Below are positions 45,828 to 53,642 of a stretch of DNA of 64,000 bases, piece after piece. The stretch covers positions 5,580,001 through 5,644,000 of the forward strand of contig CP099650.1 of NCBI GenBank assembly GCA_024123915.1, given 5' to 3'. The notes under the pieces are model-generated. The model saw only the letters and a program-made list of their open reading frames with translations. It did no database searches and was not told where the DNA came from. Origin of the DNA: Oxalobacteraceae bacterium OTU3CAMAD1. Its GTDB lineage: Bacteria; Pseudomonadota; Gammaproteobacteria; Burkholderiales; Burkholderiaceae_D. The translations under genes were made by a program, and so were the position numbers. The stretch's first letter is position 1, and every line of letters begins with the position of its first letter.

Positions 45828-46811
45828 ATGCCGACAGCAGACGATTTTACCTTGGCAAATGCACAAGCCGGTGATTACGCGAAGTTTGCGAGCGCACTCA
45901 ACTATATCCAGGGGGTGTTTCAAAGCTCCGGTACCGTGGCTACAGTGCAGGGCTCCACGGTCCGAATCAATCATCAGGGAATTGATGCGTACGACGCCAG
46001 TACCGGCATCATCGATTGGGACCCGGACTCGGGTCTGGTTGTTAACAATGGCGGGACAAGCGGCGTGCAATCCCCCGCAGTCGGTCTTTATCATGAAATG
46101 GCGCACAAAGCCGATCCGAGATTTGACTGGGAGACGCCTGATCAGCGGGAGGCGGAGGCCACTTCGATGGAGACAACGGTGGCCCAGGCACTGGGTGAGC
46201 CGATTCGGGCCACCTACACAAGCACTAGCGGAACCGTGGTTGTCAGCAATCCGACGGAACATACCAGCAACGGTGTGTGGACACAAAAAAATGATGATGG
46301 CAGCGTGCAGTCCGGAGGCGCCTATCCCGGACCGGCTCCCGATCTGGACGACAGCGGTGGTGGCACGACCGATCCCGGCACGGGTGATGGAGATGGCGGC
46401 GACGATGGCACGGGCGGTGGCGGCGGGGATGATGGTGGCGGCGACGGCGGTGGTGACGGCGGTGGCGGTGGTGGCGGCGGCGGTGACGATGATCTTGGAC
46501 CGATTGAGGAAGACCGGGTCGTTCAAACATCGCGGGTGGACAAAGTTAAACCGACCAGCAGCGATGCCGTCGCCGGCCACCCGCTGGCGGCGAACGTCAA
46601 GTCCGCCAATGTCTCGGTCTTGTCCACGCCGGTAGCCATGCAGACGGCCAGCCTGCGCGGCGCGAGCCAATTAATACAATCCATGGCCAGTTTCGGCGTC
46701 CAATCGGCCGCGCTGAACCAGGATCACGGCTTCGCCGGGACGGTTCATCCAGCCGAGATTGGCGTGTCCGGCGGCCGCCATCCGGCGCGCTTCGTCGCAG
46801 CACTGGTGTAG
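45828..46811 (+). CDS. Secreted M91/NleD-like zincin, copy 1 (type I secretion substrate)
   Basis: 327 aa, no N-terminal signal peptide. The catalytic-like core (about 30-150) has IDWDPD at 62-67, the zinc motif HEMAH at 89-93, a Glu-rich helix (QREAEATSMETTVAQALGEP), and NPTEHT at 141-146. This order fits M91 (NleD/HopH1-type) metallopeptidases. A Gly/Asp-rich linker (about 176-222) follows, then a 100-residue tail ending SLRGASQLIQSMASFG ... NQDHGFAGTVHPAEIG ... RHPARFVAALV. The linker is not an RTX nonapeptide array. The tail is nearly the same as in copy 2, and the ABC transporter lies downstream, so it is probably the secretion signal. Target unknown. Confidence 0.68.
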   Translation: MPTADDFTLANAQAGDYAKFASALNYIQGVFQSSGTVATVQGSTVRINHQGIDAYDASTGIIDWDPDSGLVVNNGGTSGVQSPAVGLYHEMAHKADPRFDWETPDQREAEATSMETTVAQALGEPIRATYTSTSGTVVVSNPTEHTSNGVWTQKNDDGSVQSGGAYPGPAPDLDDSGGGTTDPGTGDGDGGDDGTGGGGGDDGGGDGGGDGGGGGGGGGDDDLGPIEEDRVVQTSRVDKVKPTSSDAVAGHPLAANVKSANVSVLSTPVAMQTASLRGASQLIQSMASFGVQSAALNQDHGFAGTVHPAEIGVSGGRHPARFVAALV

Positions 46812-46929
46812 TGCCCTTCCGGGCGCGGACGGTTCCCGGCTGCTGGATACTATCGCACTCACACTTGGCAGCGATGAATTCCACTCCGGCGTGCCGGTGT
46901 AACCGTATCAACCGAACTACCGGATAAAT

Positions 46930-47433
46930 ATGAAAATATTATTGGCGATTTTGCTTTCAACGGCCTGCATATATTCGCCGTGCAAAGCTGGAGAGGATAG
47001 CTCGTCGGTCGAGAGCACCAGGCTTCCGGTAGCGGCGGATGTGACCTTCGTTGGCAACGGTTTGTCTTTTGGAACACAGATTACCGCTGCGATTCTACAG
47101 AAAATCGGTTGCACATACTCCATAAGCAACTCTGAAACATCATCGAAACTATTGAAATTGGTCGGTGCGGCACGTGATATATCGCAGGCCGAAGTCGATC
47201 CCAAACAAAAATTTGAAGTCAGAAACAGGATCGTTCTTCACTTCCAGAATACCGATGATATTTCTGTCGAATTTAGTCAAAAATTCCTCAACCAATCTTA
47301 CCTGAAGGGCAACTGGAATTCAGAACCTGTACACCTGCGAAATGATCTCGTGGAGGAAGTTCACGCTGCCGTCAAAGAATCCGGGGCGGAGCAGCTGAAC
47401 AAGGATGCGCCGAAGTCTTGCGGCATTTTCTAA
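46930..47433 (+). CDS. Exported partner protein 2 of the secreted zincin (putative inhibitor/immunity)
   Basis: 167 aa. A signal peptide (MKILLAILLSTACIYSPCKA) is followed by a mature region with Cys61 in LQKIGCTYSIS and Cys164 near the end (PKSCGIF). It parallels the partner 1 protein in size, export, cysteine layout and the GC-x-Y motif, but otherwise diverges strongly, as expected for cognate immunity or inhibitor proteins. It precedes the second zincin gene by 27 nt. The region is AT-richer than flanking genes. The ribosome site is weak. Confidence 0.6.
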   Translation: MKILLAILLSTACIYSPCKAGEDSSSVESTRLPVAADVTFVGNGLSFGTQITAAILQKIGCTYSISNSETSSKLLKLVGAARDISQAEVDPKQKFEVRNRIVLHFQNTDDISVEFSQKFLNQSYLKGNWNSEPVHLRNDLVEEVHAAVKESGAEQLNKDAPKSCGIF

Positions 47434-47460
47434 TTTTCATCAAAACTATCTGGAGAGGCC

Positions 47461-48486
47461 ATGCCAATCACGGGTGTATTTAATTCCATTTCCAACGCCA
47501 GCAACGCGGACCTGCAAAAACTTCAAAGTGCATTGAGTTATGGGAGCCAGAATTCGCAAGGAACCCAGTTAATCAGCGATACCAGCGCCCAGCATGCCGA
47601 CCTGGTTATCAACCATAACGGCATCAACCAAACCGTGCAAGACTCGGACGGGCATATGACCATCAGCTGGGATCCCGATACAGCGATCGCGGTGACCGAC
47701 GCCAACGGCAACATCTCCAACTATGAATCGCCGGCTGCGAATTTGTTCCACGAGATGTCTCATGCAAACGATCCCTATCTGTGGCTTGATGTCCAAATAG
47801 CAGATCCTCAATACGATAATCTTGCGGACAAGACGGCCATCGAGAGAACCAATTCCATCGTCACCCCTCTTGGCGAGGAAGGACGCACGAATCATTCTGG
47901 AGGCTATGTCCAGGTGGACAATCCCACGGAACATACCGCCGGCGGCCAGTGGATTGAAATAGGATCGGACGGTCAAACCAAGTCTTCCACTCAGCCCGAT
48001 GGTTTCGGCGATGATTGGAGCGGTTCCGGTAGCACGCCAGTTGATTCGGGCGGGGCGTCGGATGGTGGCGGGGATGGCGGCGGCGCAGATGGCGACGGCG
48101 GTGGCGAAGGCGGCAACGACGGTGGCGGCGGCGATGGCGGTGGCGGTGGCGGTGGCGGTGGCGGTGGCGGTGGCGGCGACGATGATCTCGGCCCCATCAA
48201 TGAAGACAGCGTCAACCCGACAGCCCGCCTGGACACCGCCAAGCTGGACAAAGCCCACGCCGCGACCGGCAACGGGTTGACGACGACCGCCAACGCGTCG
48301 TCGCTGTCGACGCCTGCCGGCTTACAGGCACCGAGCCTGCGCCGCGCCAGCCAATTGATACAGTCCATGGCAAGCTTCGGCGCCCCCTCTGGCGCGCTCA
48401 ACCAGGAACACGGCCTCGCCGGCGCGATCCACCCTGCCGAGATGGGTCTGGCCGCAGGACGCCATCCGGGCCGCATGGTGGCTTAA
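47461..48486 (+). CDS. Secreted M91/NleD-like zincin, copy 2 (type I secretion substrate)
   Basis: 341 aa, no signal peptide. ISWDPD at 68-73, HEMSH at 97-101, a downstream acidic helix (AIERTNSIVTPLGEEGR), and NPTEHT at 154-159 mirror copy 1. A Gly/Asp/Ser linker of about 55 residues follows (about 186-242, with a run of more than ten Gly), then GGDDDLGPINED and the C-terminal tail SLSTPAGLQAPSLRRASQLI, QSMASFGAPSGALNQEHGLA, HPAEMGLAAGRHPGRMVA. The tail is better conserved with copy 1 than the catalytic half is. GGAGAGG gives a strong ribosome site. The next gene, 76 nt downstream, is the ABC transporter. Confidence 0.7.
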   Translation: MPITGVFNSISNASNADLQKLQSALSYGSQNSQGTQLISDTSAQHADLVINHNGINQTVQDSDGHMTISWDPDTAIAVTDANGNISNYESPAANLFHEMSHANDPYLWLDVQIADPQYDNLADKTAIERTNSIVTPLGEEGRTNHSGGYVQVDNPTEHTAGGQWIEIGSDGQTKSSTQPDGFGDDWSGSGSTPVDSGGASDGGGDGGGADGDGGGEGGNDGGGGDGGGGGGGGGGGGGGDDDLGPINEDSVNPTARLDTAKLDKAHAATGNGLTTTANASSLSTPAGLQAPSLRRASQLIQSMASFGAPSGALNQEHGLAGAIHPAEMGLAAGRHPGRMVA

Positions 48487-48562
48487 CGGCCATGATTGCC
48501 GCATTGGCGGCGCGCGGGCGCATTGCGGCCCGCGCCTCGCGCCCCTTCCCGTTTAAGAACGC

Positions 48563-50803
48563 ATGACTTCCACATTCACCGCCACACCCCCGGCCATCGG
48601 CGATCCGCGCCCGGCCAACGATGCGCCCGCCCCGGCCGACAGCGGCCTCGAAGCGCTGTTGACCATGGCGGCCCTGCATGGCGTCGCGGCCGATGCCGCC
48701 ACCTTGTTGCATCAGTTCGGCGCCTGTGTCGACACCCAAGTCATCCTGCTGGCGGCGCGCAGCCTGGGCTTTAAGGCCGGGCTAGTACGGCAAGACGTGA
48801 CGCGCCTGGACAAGGCTCCCCTGCCGGCGATCGCGCGCCATCGCGACGGACGGTTTTTCATCGTCGCGCGCTACCAGGCCGGCGCCGATCAGCACGCCGC
48901 CACCGTGTTGACGCAGCATGCCGGGTCGGCGCCGGCGGTCTGCTCCGTCGCCGAATTGCTGGCGCAATGGACCGGTGAACTCATTTTCCTCACCAGCAAA
49001 GCCAGTTACGCTGGCGCGATGGCCAAGTTCGACTTCAGCTGGTTTATTCCGGCTGTGATCAAGTACCGCCGGCTGCTCGGCGAAGTGCTGTTGATCTCGC
49101 TGGTGCTGCAGCTGATCGGTCTGGCCACGCCGTTGTTCTTCCAGGTCGTGATGGACAAGGTGCTGGTCAACCATGCCTTGCAGACGCTCAATGTCGTCGC
49201 GCTCGGACTGGTCTGCGCGGTGGTTTTCGAGGCCGTTCTGAACGGTATCCGGACCTATGTGTTTGCGATGACCAGCAGCAAAATCGACGTGGAGCTCGGC
49301 GCCCGGCTGTTCCAGCACTTGCTGGCCTTGCCGATCGCCTATTTCGAAGCGCGCCGCGTGGGCGACTCGGTGGCGCGGGTACGCGAACTGGAAAACATCC
49401 GCGCTTTCCTAACCAGCAATGCCATGTCCTTGCTGATGGATGTGCTGTTCTCGTTCGTGTTCCTCGGCGTGATGCTGCTCTATAGCCCGCTGTTGACCCT
49501 GGTCGTGGCCGCGTCCATTCCGGTCTACTTCATCTTGTCGCTGGTGTTTACGCCGATGTTGCGCGCACGCCTGGATGAGAAGTTCAACCGCAGCGCCGAG
49601 AACCAGTCCTTTCTGGTCGAAACCATCGGCGGCATCCAGACCGTCAAGGCGCTGGCGGTCGAGCCGCGCTGGCAACAAAAATGGGAGCAACAGCTGGCCG
49701 CCTACGTCAGCGCGGGGATGTCGGCCACCAGCATCGGCCTGCTCGCCGGCGGCGGCGTGACCCTCACCAGCAAGCTGGTCACGGCGGGCATCATGTGGCT
49801 GGGCGCCGGGCAGGTGCTCGACGGTCATCTGTCGGTGGGGGAGTTGGTGGCGTTCAACATGCTGGCCAGTCAATTGGCCTCGCCGGTGCTGAGGCTGGCG
49901 CAACTGTGGAACGATTTCCAGCAGGTCGGCATCTCGATGGCGCGTCTGGGCGATATCCTCAACACGCGCACCGAGAACGCCGCGCAGTCGGCGAGCATGC
50001 CGACGCTGGTCGGCGCCATCACGTTCGACCATGTCTCCTTCCGCTACCGGCCGGACACGCCCGACATCCTGCGCGGGCTCAACCTGGCCATCGCGCCGGG
50101 CGAGGTGATCGGCATCGTCGGGCGCTCGGGCTCGGGCAAAAGCACATTGACCAAGCTGGCCCAGCGCCTGTACCTGCCGGACCGCGGACGGGTGCTCATC
50201 GATGGCCATGACATCGCGATCGTCGACATCGCCGCGCTGCGCCACCAGATCGGCGTGGTGCTGCAGGAAAACGTGCTGTTCTCGCGCAGCATCCGTGACA
50301 ACATCGCCGTCCACAACCCCGCCCTGCCGCTGGACAGCGTGATCGCCGCCGCAAAGCTCGCCGGCGCGCACGATTTCATCTGCGAGCTGCCCATGGGATA
50401 CGACACCAGGATCGGCGAGCACGGCGCCGGCCTGTCGGGCGGTCAACGCCAGCGCATCGCCATCGCCCGCGCGCTGATCGGCAATCCACGCATCTTGATC
50501 TTCGACGAGGCCACCAGCGCGCTGGACTACGAGTCCGAACGCATCATCCAAGACAATATGAACGCCATTTGCCAGGGCCGCACCGTGCTCATCATCGCGC
50601 ACCGCTTGTCCGCCGTGCGCCAGGCCGACCGCATCGTGGTGATGGAGCGCGGCGAGATCGCCGAACTCGGCAGCCACGAGGAATTGATGCAGAACGGCGG
50701 GATTTACCACCACCTGTTCCAACTGCAAACCAGCCATCCGGCCGCACTACGCGCGGCGGCGCCGGGCATGCCGGCGGCCGCCGCGTCCTGGCGCGCATCG
50801 TGA
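48563..50803 (+). CDS. Type I secretion ABC transporter (HlyB-like, with C39-like domain)
   Basis: 746 aa. It has an N-terminal C39-peptidase-like domain (about 28-155), a six-helix transmembrane region (about 165-450) and an ATPase domain with Walker A GRSGSGKST (near 520), signature LSGGQRQR, Walker B ILIFDEATSALD and H-loop IIAHRLS. In the C39-like domain the catalytic Cys is absent (LEALLTMAALHGVAADAATL), so it is a CLD as in HlyB, which binds rather than cleaves substrates and fits C-terminal-signal substrates. It lies directly after the two zincin cassettes. Its stop (TGATG) overlaps the HlyD-like gene start by one base. Confidence 0.93.
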   Translation: MTSTFTATPPAIGDPRPANDAPAPADSGLEALLTMAALHGVAADAATLLHQFGACVDTQVILLAARSLGFKAGLVRQDVTRLDKAPLPAIARHRDGRFFIVARYQAGADQHAATVLTQHAGSAPAVCSVAELLAQWTGELIFLTSKASYAGAMAKFDFSWFIPAVIKYRRLLGEVLLISLVLQLIGLATPLFFQVVMDKVLVNHALQTLNVVALGLVCAVVFEAVLNGIRTYVFAMTSSKIDVELGARLFQHLLALPIAYFEARRVGDSVARVRELENIRAFLTSNAMSLLMDVLFSFVFLGVMLLYSPLLTLVVAASIPVYFILSLVFTPMLRARLDEKFNRSAENQSFLVETIGGIQTVKALAVEPRWQQKWEQQLAAYVSAGMSATSIGLLAGGGVTLTSKLVTAGIMWLGAGQVLDGHLSVGELVAFNMLASQLASPVLRLAQLWNDFQQVGISMARLGDILNTRTENAAQSASMPTLVGAITFDHVSFRYRPDTPDILRGLNLAIAPGEVIGIVGRSGSGKSTLTKLAQRLYLPDRGRVLIDGHDIAIVDIAALRHQIGVVLQENVLFSRSIRDNIAVHNPALPLDSVIAAAKLAGAHDFICELPMGYDTRIGEHGAGLSGGQRQRIAIARALIGNPRILIFDEATSALDYESERIIQDNMNAICQGRTVLIIAHRLSAVRQADRIVVMERGEIAELGSHEELMQNGGIYHHLFQLQTSHPAALRAAAPGMPAAAASWRAS

Positions 50804-52164
50804 TGGACCGGCACCGTCTCGGCGCCTGGCGCGCCTTGTGGCAGCGCTACATGGAAGTCTGGCGCGAAGCATGGCGCCAGCGCCCGCCCGTGAACGCCTA
50901 CCTGCTGCGTGAACACGAGGCCGCTTATTTGCCGGCCGCGCTGTCGCTACAGGCCAGCCCCGTCTCGTCGACGGCGCGGCGCACCGCCGCCGTGCTGATC
51001 GCGCTCGTGACGCTGCTCCTTGCATGGTCGGTGTTCGGGCATGTCGACATCGTTGTCAACGCGGCCGGCAAGATCATTCCCAGCGACCGCATCAAATCGA
51101 TCGCCGCGGTCGAAGTGGCCAGCGTCAAGGCGCTGCACGTGATCGAGGGGCAACGGGTCAAGGCCGGCCAGGTACTGGTCGAACTCGACACCAGCGCCAG
51201 CGACGCCGAGCGCGACAAGGCACAGGGCGACCATGACGTCGCGGCGCTGGAGGCGGCACGGGCGCAGGCGCTGATCGCCGCGCTGGCCGACGGCAAGCCA
51301 CCGCGCCTGCCTTCGGCGGCAACGTTGCGCGCACGCGGCGCGGCGCTAGGCGACGCCGAATGGCAGGCCGAAAAACTGCATTTGGCCGGCCAATATCGCG
51401 ACTACCTCGCGCGGCGCGGCCGGATCGACGCCACCATCGCGCACCTCGACGAGGCGCTGGGACTGGCCACGCGGCGCGCGGCCGATTATCAGGCGCTGCT
51501 GCAAGAGCACGATGTCGCCCGGCATGCCTGGCTGGAGAAGGAGCAGGCCAGGGTGGAGCTGGCCGGACAGTTGGCCGATGCGCGGCAACAGCGCACCGCC
51601 CTGTTGGAGGAGACGCGCCGCGTTGCCTACGACCAGTTGAGCGAAGGCGCCAAGCTGGCCGCCTCCAGCCGTCAGGACGCCTTGCGGTCGGCCGCGCACA
51701 GCAAGCTGCTGAGTCTGACGGCGCCGGTCGATGGTACGGTGCAGCAACTCGCAGTCCACACGGTCGGCGGCGTGGTGCCGGCGGCGCAGGCGCTGATGCA
51801 GATCGTGCCCGACGCCCAGGCGGTGGAGGTCGAGGCCGAACTGGAGAACCGCGACGTCGGCTTCGTGCGCGAAGGCCAACCGGCCGCCGTGAAAATCACC
51901 GCCTTCGACTACACGAAATATGGCACCGTGGCCGCCAGCGTGACCCACGTGGCGCACGACGCGGTGCAGAACGAGAAGAAGGAGCTGGTCTACACCGTCA
52001 AAGTGACCTTGAGCGACACGGCACTGGGCATCGACGGCAGGCGGGTGGCGCTGGCGCCGGGCATGGCCGTGGAGGTCGGCATCAAGACCGGCGAGCGGCG
52101 CTTGATCGAATATGTGCTGTCGCCATTGCTGCGCCACCAACACGAGGCGCTGCATGAACGCTAG
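50803..52164 (+). CDS. Type I secretion membrane-fusion protein (HlyD-like)
   Basis: 453 aa. A short cytoplasmic N-terminus, one transmembrane helix (TAAVLIALVTLLLAWSVFG), then the biotinyl-lipoyl half-motif (GKIIPSDRIKSIAAVEVASV; VIEGQRVKAGQVLVELDTS), a coiled-coil hairpin of about 180 residues, and the second half (LLSLTAPVDGTVQQLAVHTV) with the HlyD C-terminal beta-barrel (GMAVEVGIKTGERRLIEYVL). It bridges HlyB-like and TolC-like proteins. Translation starts at ATG 50803 inside the previous stop. Its 3' end overlaps the TolC-like gene by 11 nt. Confidence 0.93.
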   Translation: MDRHRLGAWRALWQRYMEVWREAWRQRPPVNAYLLREHEAAYLPAALSLQASPVSSTARRTAAVLIALVTLLLAWSVFGHVDIVVNAAGKIIPSDRIKSIAAVEVASVKALHVIEGQRVKAGQVLVELDTSASDAERDKAQGDHDVAALEAARAQALIAALADGKPPRLPSAATLRARGAALGDAEWQAEKLHLAGQYRDYLARRGRIDATIAHLDEALGLATRRAADYQALLQEHDVARHAWLEKEQARVELAGQLADARQQRTALLEETRRVAYDQLSEGAKLAASSRQDALRSAAHSKLLSLTAPVDGTVQQLAVHTVGGVVPAAQALMQIVPDAQAVEVEAELENRDVGFVREGQPAAVKITAFDYTKYGTVAASVTHVAHDAVQNEKKELVYTVKVTLSDTALGIDGRRVALAPGMAVEVGIKTGERRLIEYVLSPLLRHQHEALHER

Positions 52165-53629
52165 TTGTGGCGGCCGACGGCAACTGGCGGCGCTGGCGCT
52201 GGCGCTGCCATGCCTGGCGTGGGCGGCCGGCATGGACTTTTCTCCGCTGGGCGCCGATCCGCTGGGCGCCGGCGTCGCCATGGCCCGTCCCAGCTTGTTG
52301 TTGCCCGGCGAGACATCGGCGCGCCCGTGCGGGACGGGCGTCGCGCCGGGCCAGCCGATCGGCGTGGTCGAGGCAGTCGACCTGGCGATGTGCAACAACC
52401 CCCAGTTGCGCGCGGCGTGGGCCATCGTCAAACAACAGGCCGGCGCGCTCGGGGAGGCCCGCGCGGCCTACCTGCCTACGCTGTCGGTCAATGTCAACCG
52501 CTTGCGCACGGACACCCATACCGCCGGCCAGGCCGACACCGTCACCGGCAACACCTTGTACGGCTCGCTGAACTGGCTGATCTACGACTTCGGCCAGCGT
52601 GCGGCCAACGAGCACGCCGCCGACAGTTTGCTGCAGGCGGCGCTGGCCAGCAACGACGCGGCGTTGCAGAAAAACCTGGCCGATACGATCCAGGCGTATT
52701 TCGACGTCCAAAGCGCGCGCGCCACCTGGCATGCCAGGCAGCTCGGCGCCACCACCGCGGCGGCCACGCTGGCGAGCGCCCAGCGGCGCGAATCGAACGG
52801 GGTGCTGGCGCGCAGCGACCGTCTGCAGGCGGCCACGGCGTTGGCGCGCGCCCAGCTCGACCAGAATCGCGCCGACGGCAACTACCGCAAGGCGACGGCG
52901 CTGCTGGTCTATGTCATGGGCCTGCCGCCGGGAAGCGATCTACCGCTGGTCGAAGACGACGAGGACGACGGCGAGCCGGCGTTGGCGATGCAATTGGACC
53001 GGCTGGAGCAATGGCTGCGTACCGCTCAGCAGGCACATCCGGCCATACGCGCGGCGCGGGCCGAATGGGCGGCCGCGCAGAGCCATACCGCCGCCATCCG
53101 CGCCGAGAACAAACCCAGCGTCGCGCTGTCGGGCAATGTGTATACGAACGGTTATCCGGGACAGGGCATTTCGGCCACCGCATCGCAAGTGCGCACCGTG
53201 GGCGTCACCATCAATATTCCGCTGTTCGACGGCTACGCCCACCGCTACAAGGTACAAGGCGCCGAGGCGCAGGCCGAGCAGAAAGAGCAGGCGCTGACGG
53301 ACACCGAACATCGCATCCTGACGGAAGTGGTCAAGGTGCACGCCGACGCGACGGCGGCGCTGCGCAATTTACAGGCCTCGCAAACGCTGATGGAAGCGGC
53401 GCAGGAATCGATGCGCACCTACCAGCGCAAATACGAGCGCGGCGCCAGCGATATCGTCGAGATCCTGGCGGCGCAGACGGCGCTGGCCGACGCCCGCGAA
53501 CAGCGCATTATCTGCGTGTCCGAATGGCGTTCCGCACGCCTGCGCCTGATGGCCGATAGCGGCGTGCTCGGACGGCGTTCGCTGCTGGACAGCACGCTGC
53601 ACACGGCGACGCCGCGCCCACCATCATGA
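52154..53629 (+). CDS. Type I secretion outer-membrane protein (TolC-like)
   Basis: 491 aa. A signal peptide (LAALALALPCLAWA) is followed by two outer-membrane efflux protein repeats: the first has LAMCNNPQLRAAWAIVKQQA and SLNWLIYDFGQRAANEHAAD, the second VTINIPLFDGYAHRYKVQGA, with long alpha-helical stretches between. This is the TolC trimer-forming fold, providing the outer-membrane channel. It ends the secretion operon, converging on the large response regulator with a 13-nt gap. Confidence 0.92.
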   Translation: MNASCGGRRQLAALALALPCLAWAAGMDFSPLGADPLGAGVAMARPSLLLPGETSARPCGTGVAPGQPIGVVEAVDLAMCNNPQLRAAWAIVKQQAGALGEARAAYLPTLSVNVNRLRTDTHTAGQADTVTGNTLYGSLNWLIYDFGQRAANEHAADSLLQAALASNDAALQKNLADTIQAYFDVQSARATWHARQLGATTAAATLASAQRRESNGVLARSDRLQAATALARAQLDQNRADGNYRKATALLVYVMGLPPGSDLPLVEDDEDDGEPALAMQLDRLEQWLRTAQQAHPAIRAARAEWAAAQSHTAAIRAENKPSVALSGNVYTNGYPGQGISATASQVRTVGVTINIPLFDGYAHRYKVQGAEAQAEQKEQALTDTEHRILTEVVKVHADATAALRNLQASQTLMEAAQESMRTYQRKYERGASDIVEILAAQTALADAREQRIICVSEWRSARLRLMADSGVLGRRSLLDSTLHTATPRPPS

Positions 53630-53642
53630 CGCAACGCCATGG

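Noticed and set aside
46346..46495. Gly/Asp-rich stretch of the first zincin as RTX calcium-binding repeats
   Set aside because: The run is GGGDGGG-like without the GGxGxDxUx nonapeptide periodicity, so it is called a linker.
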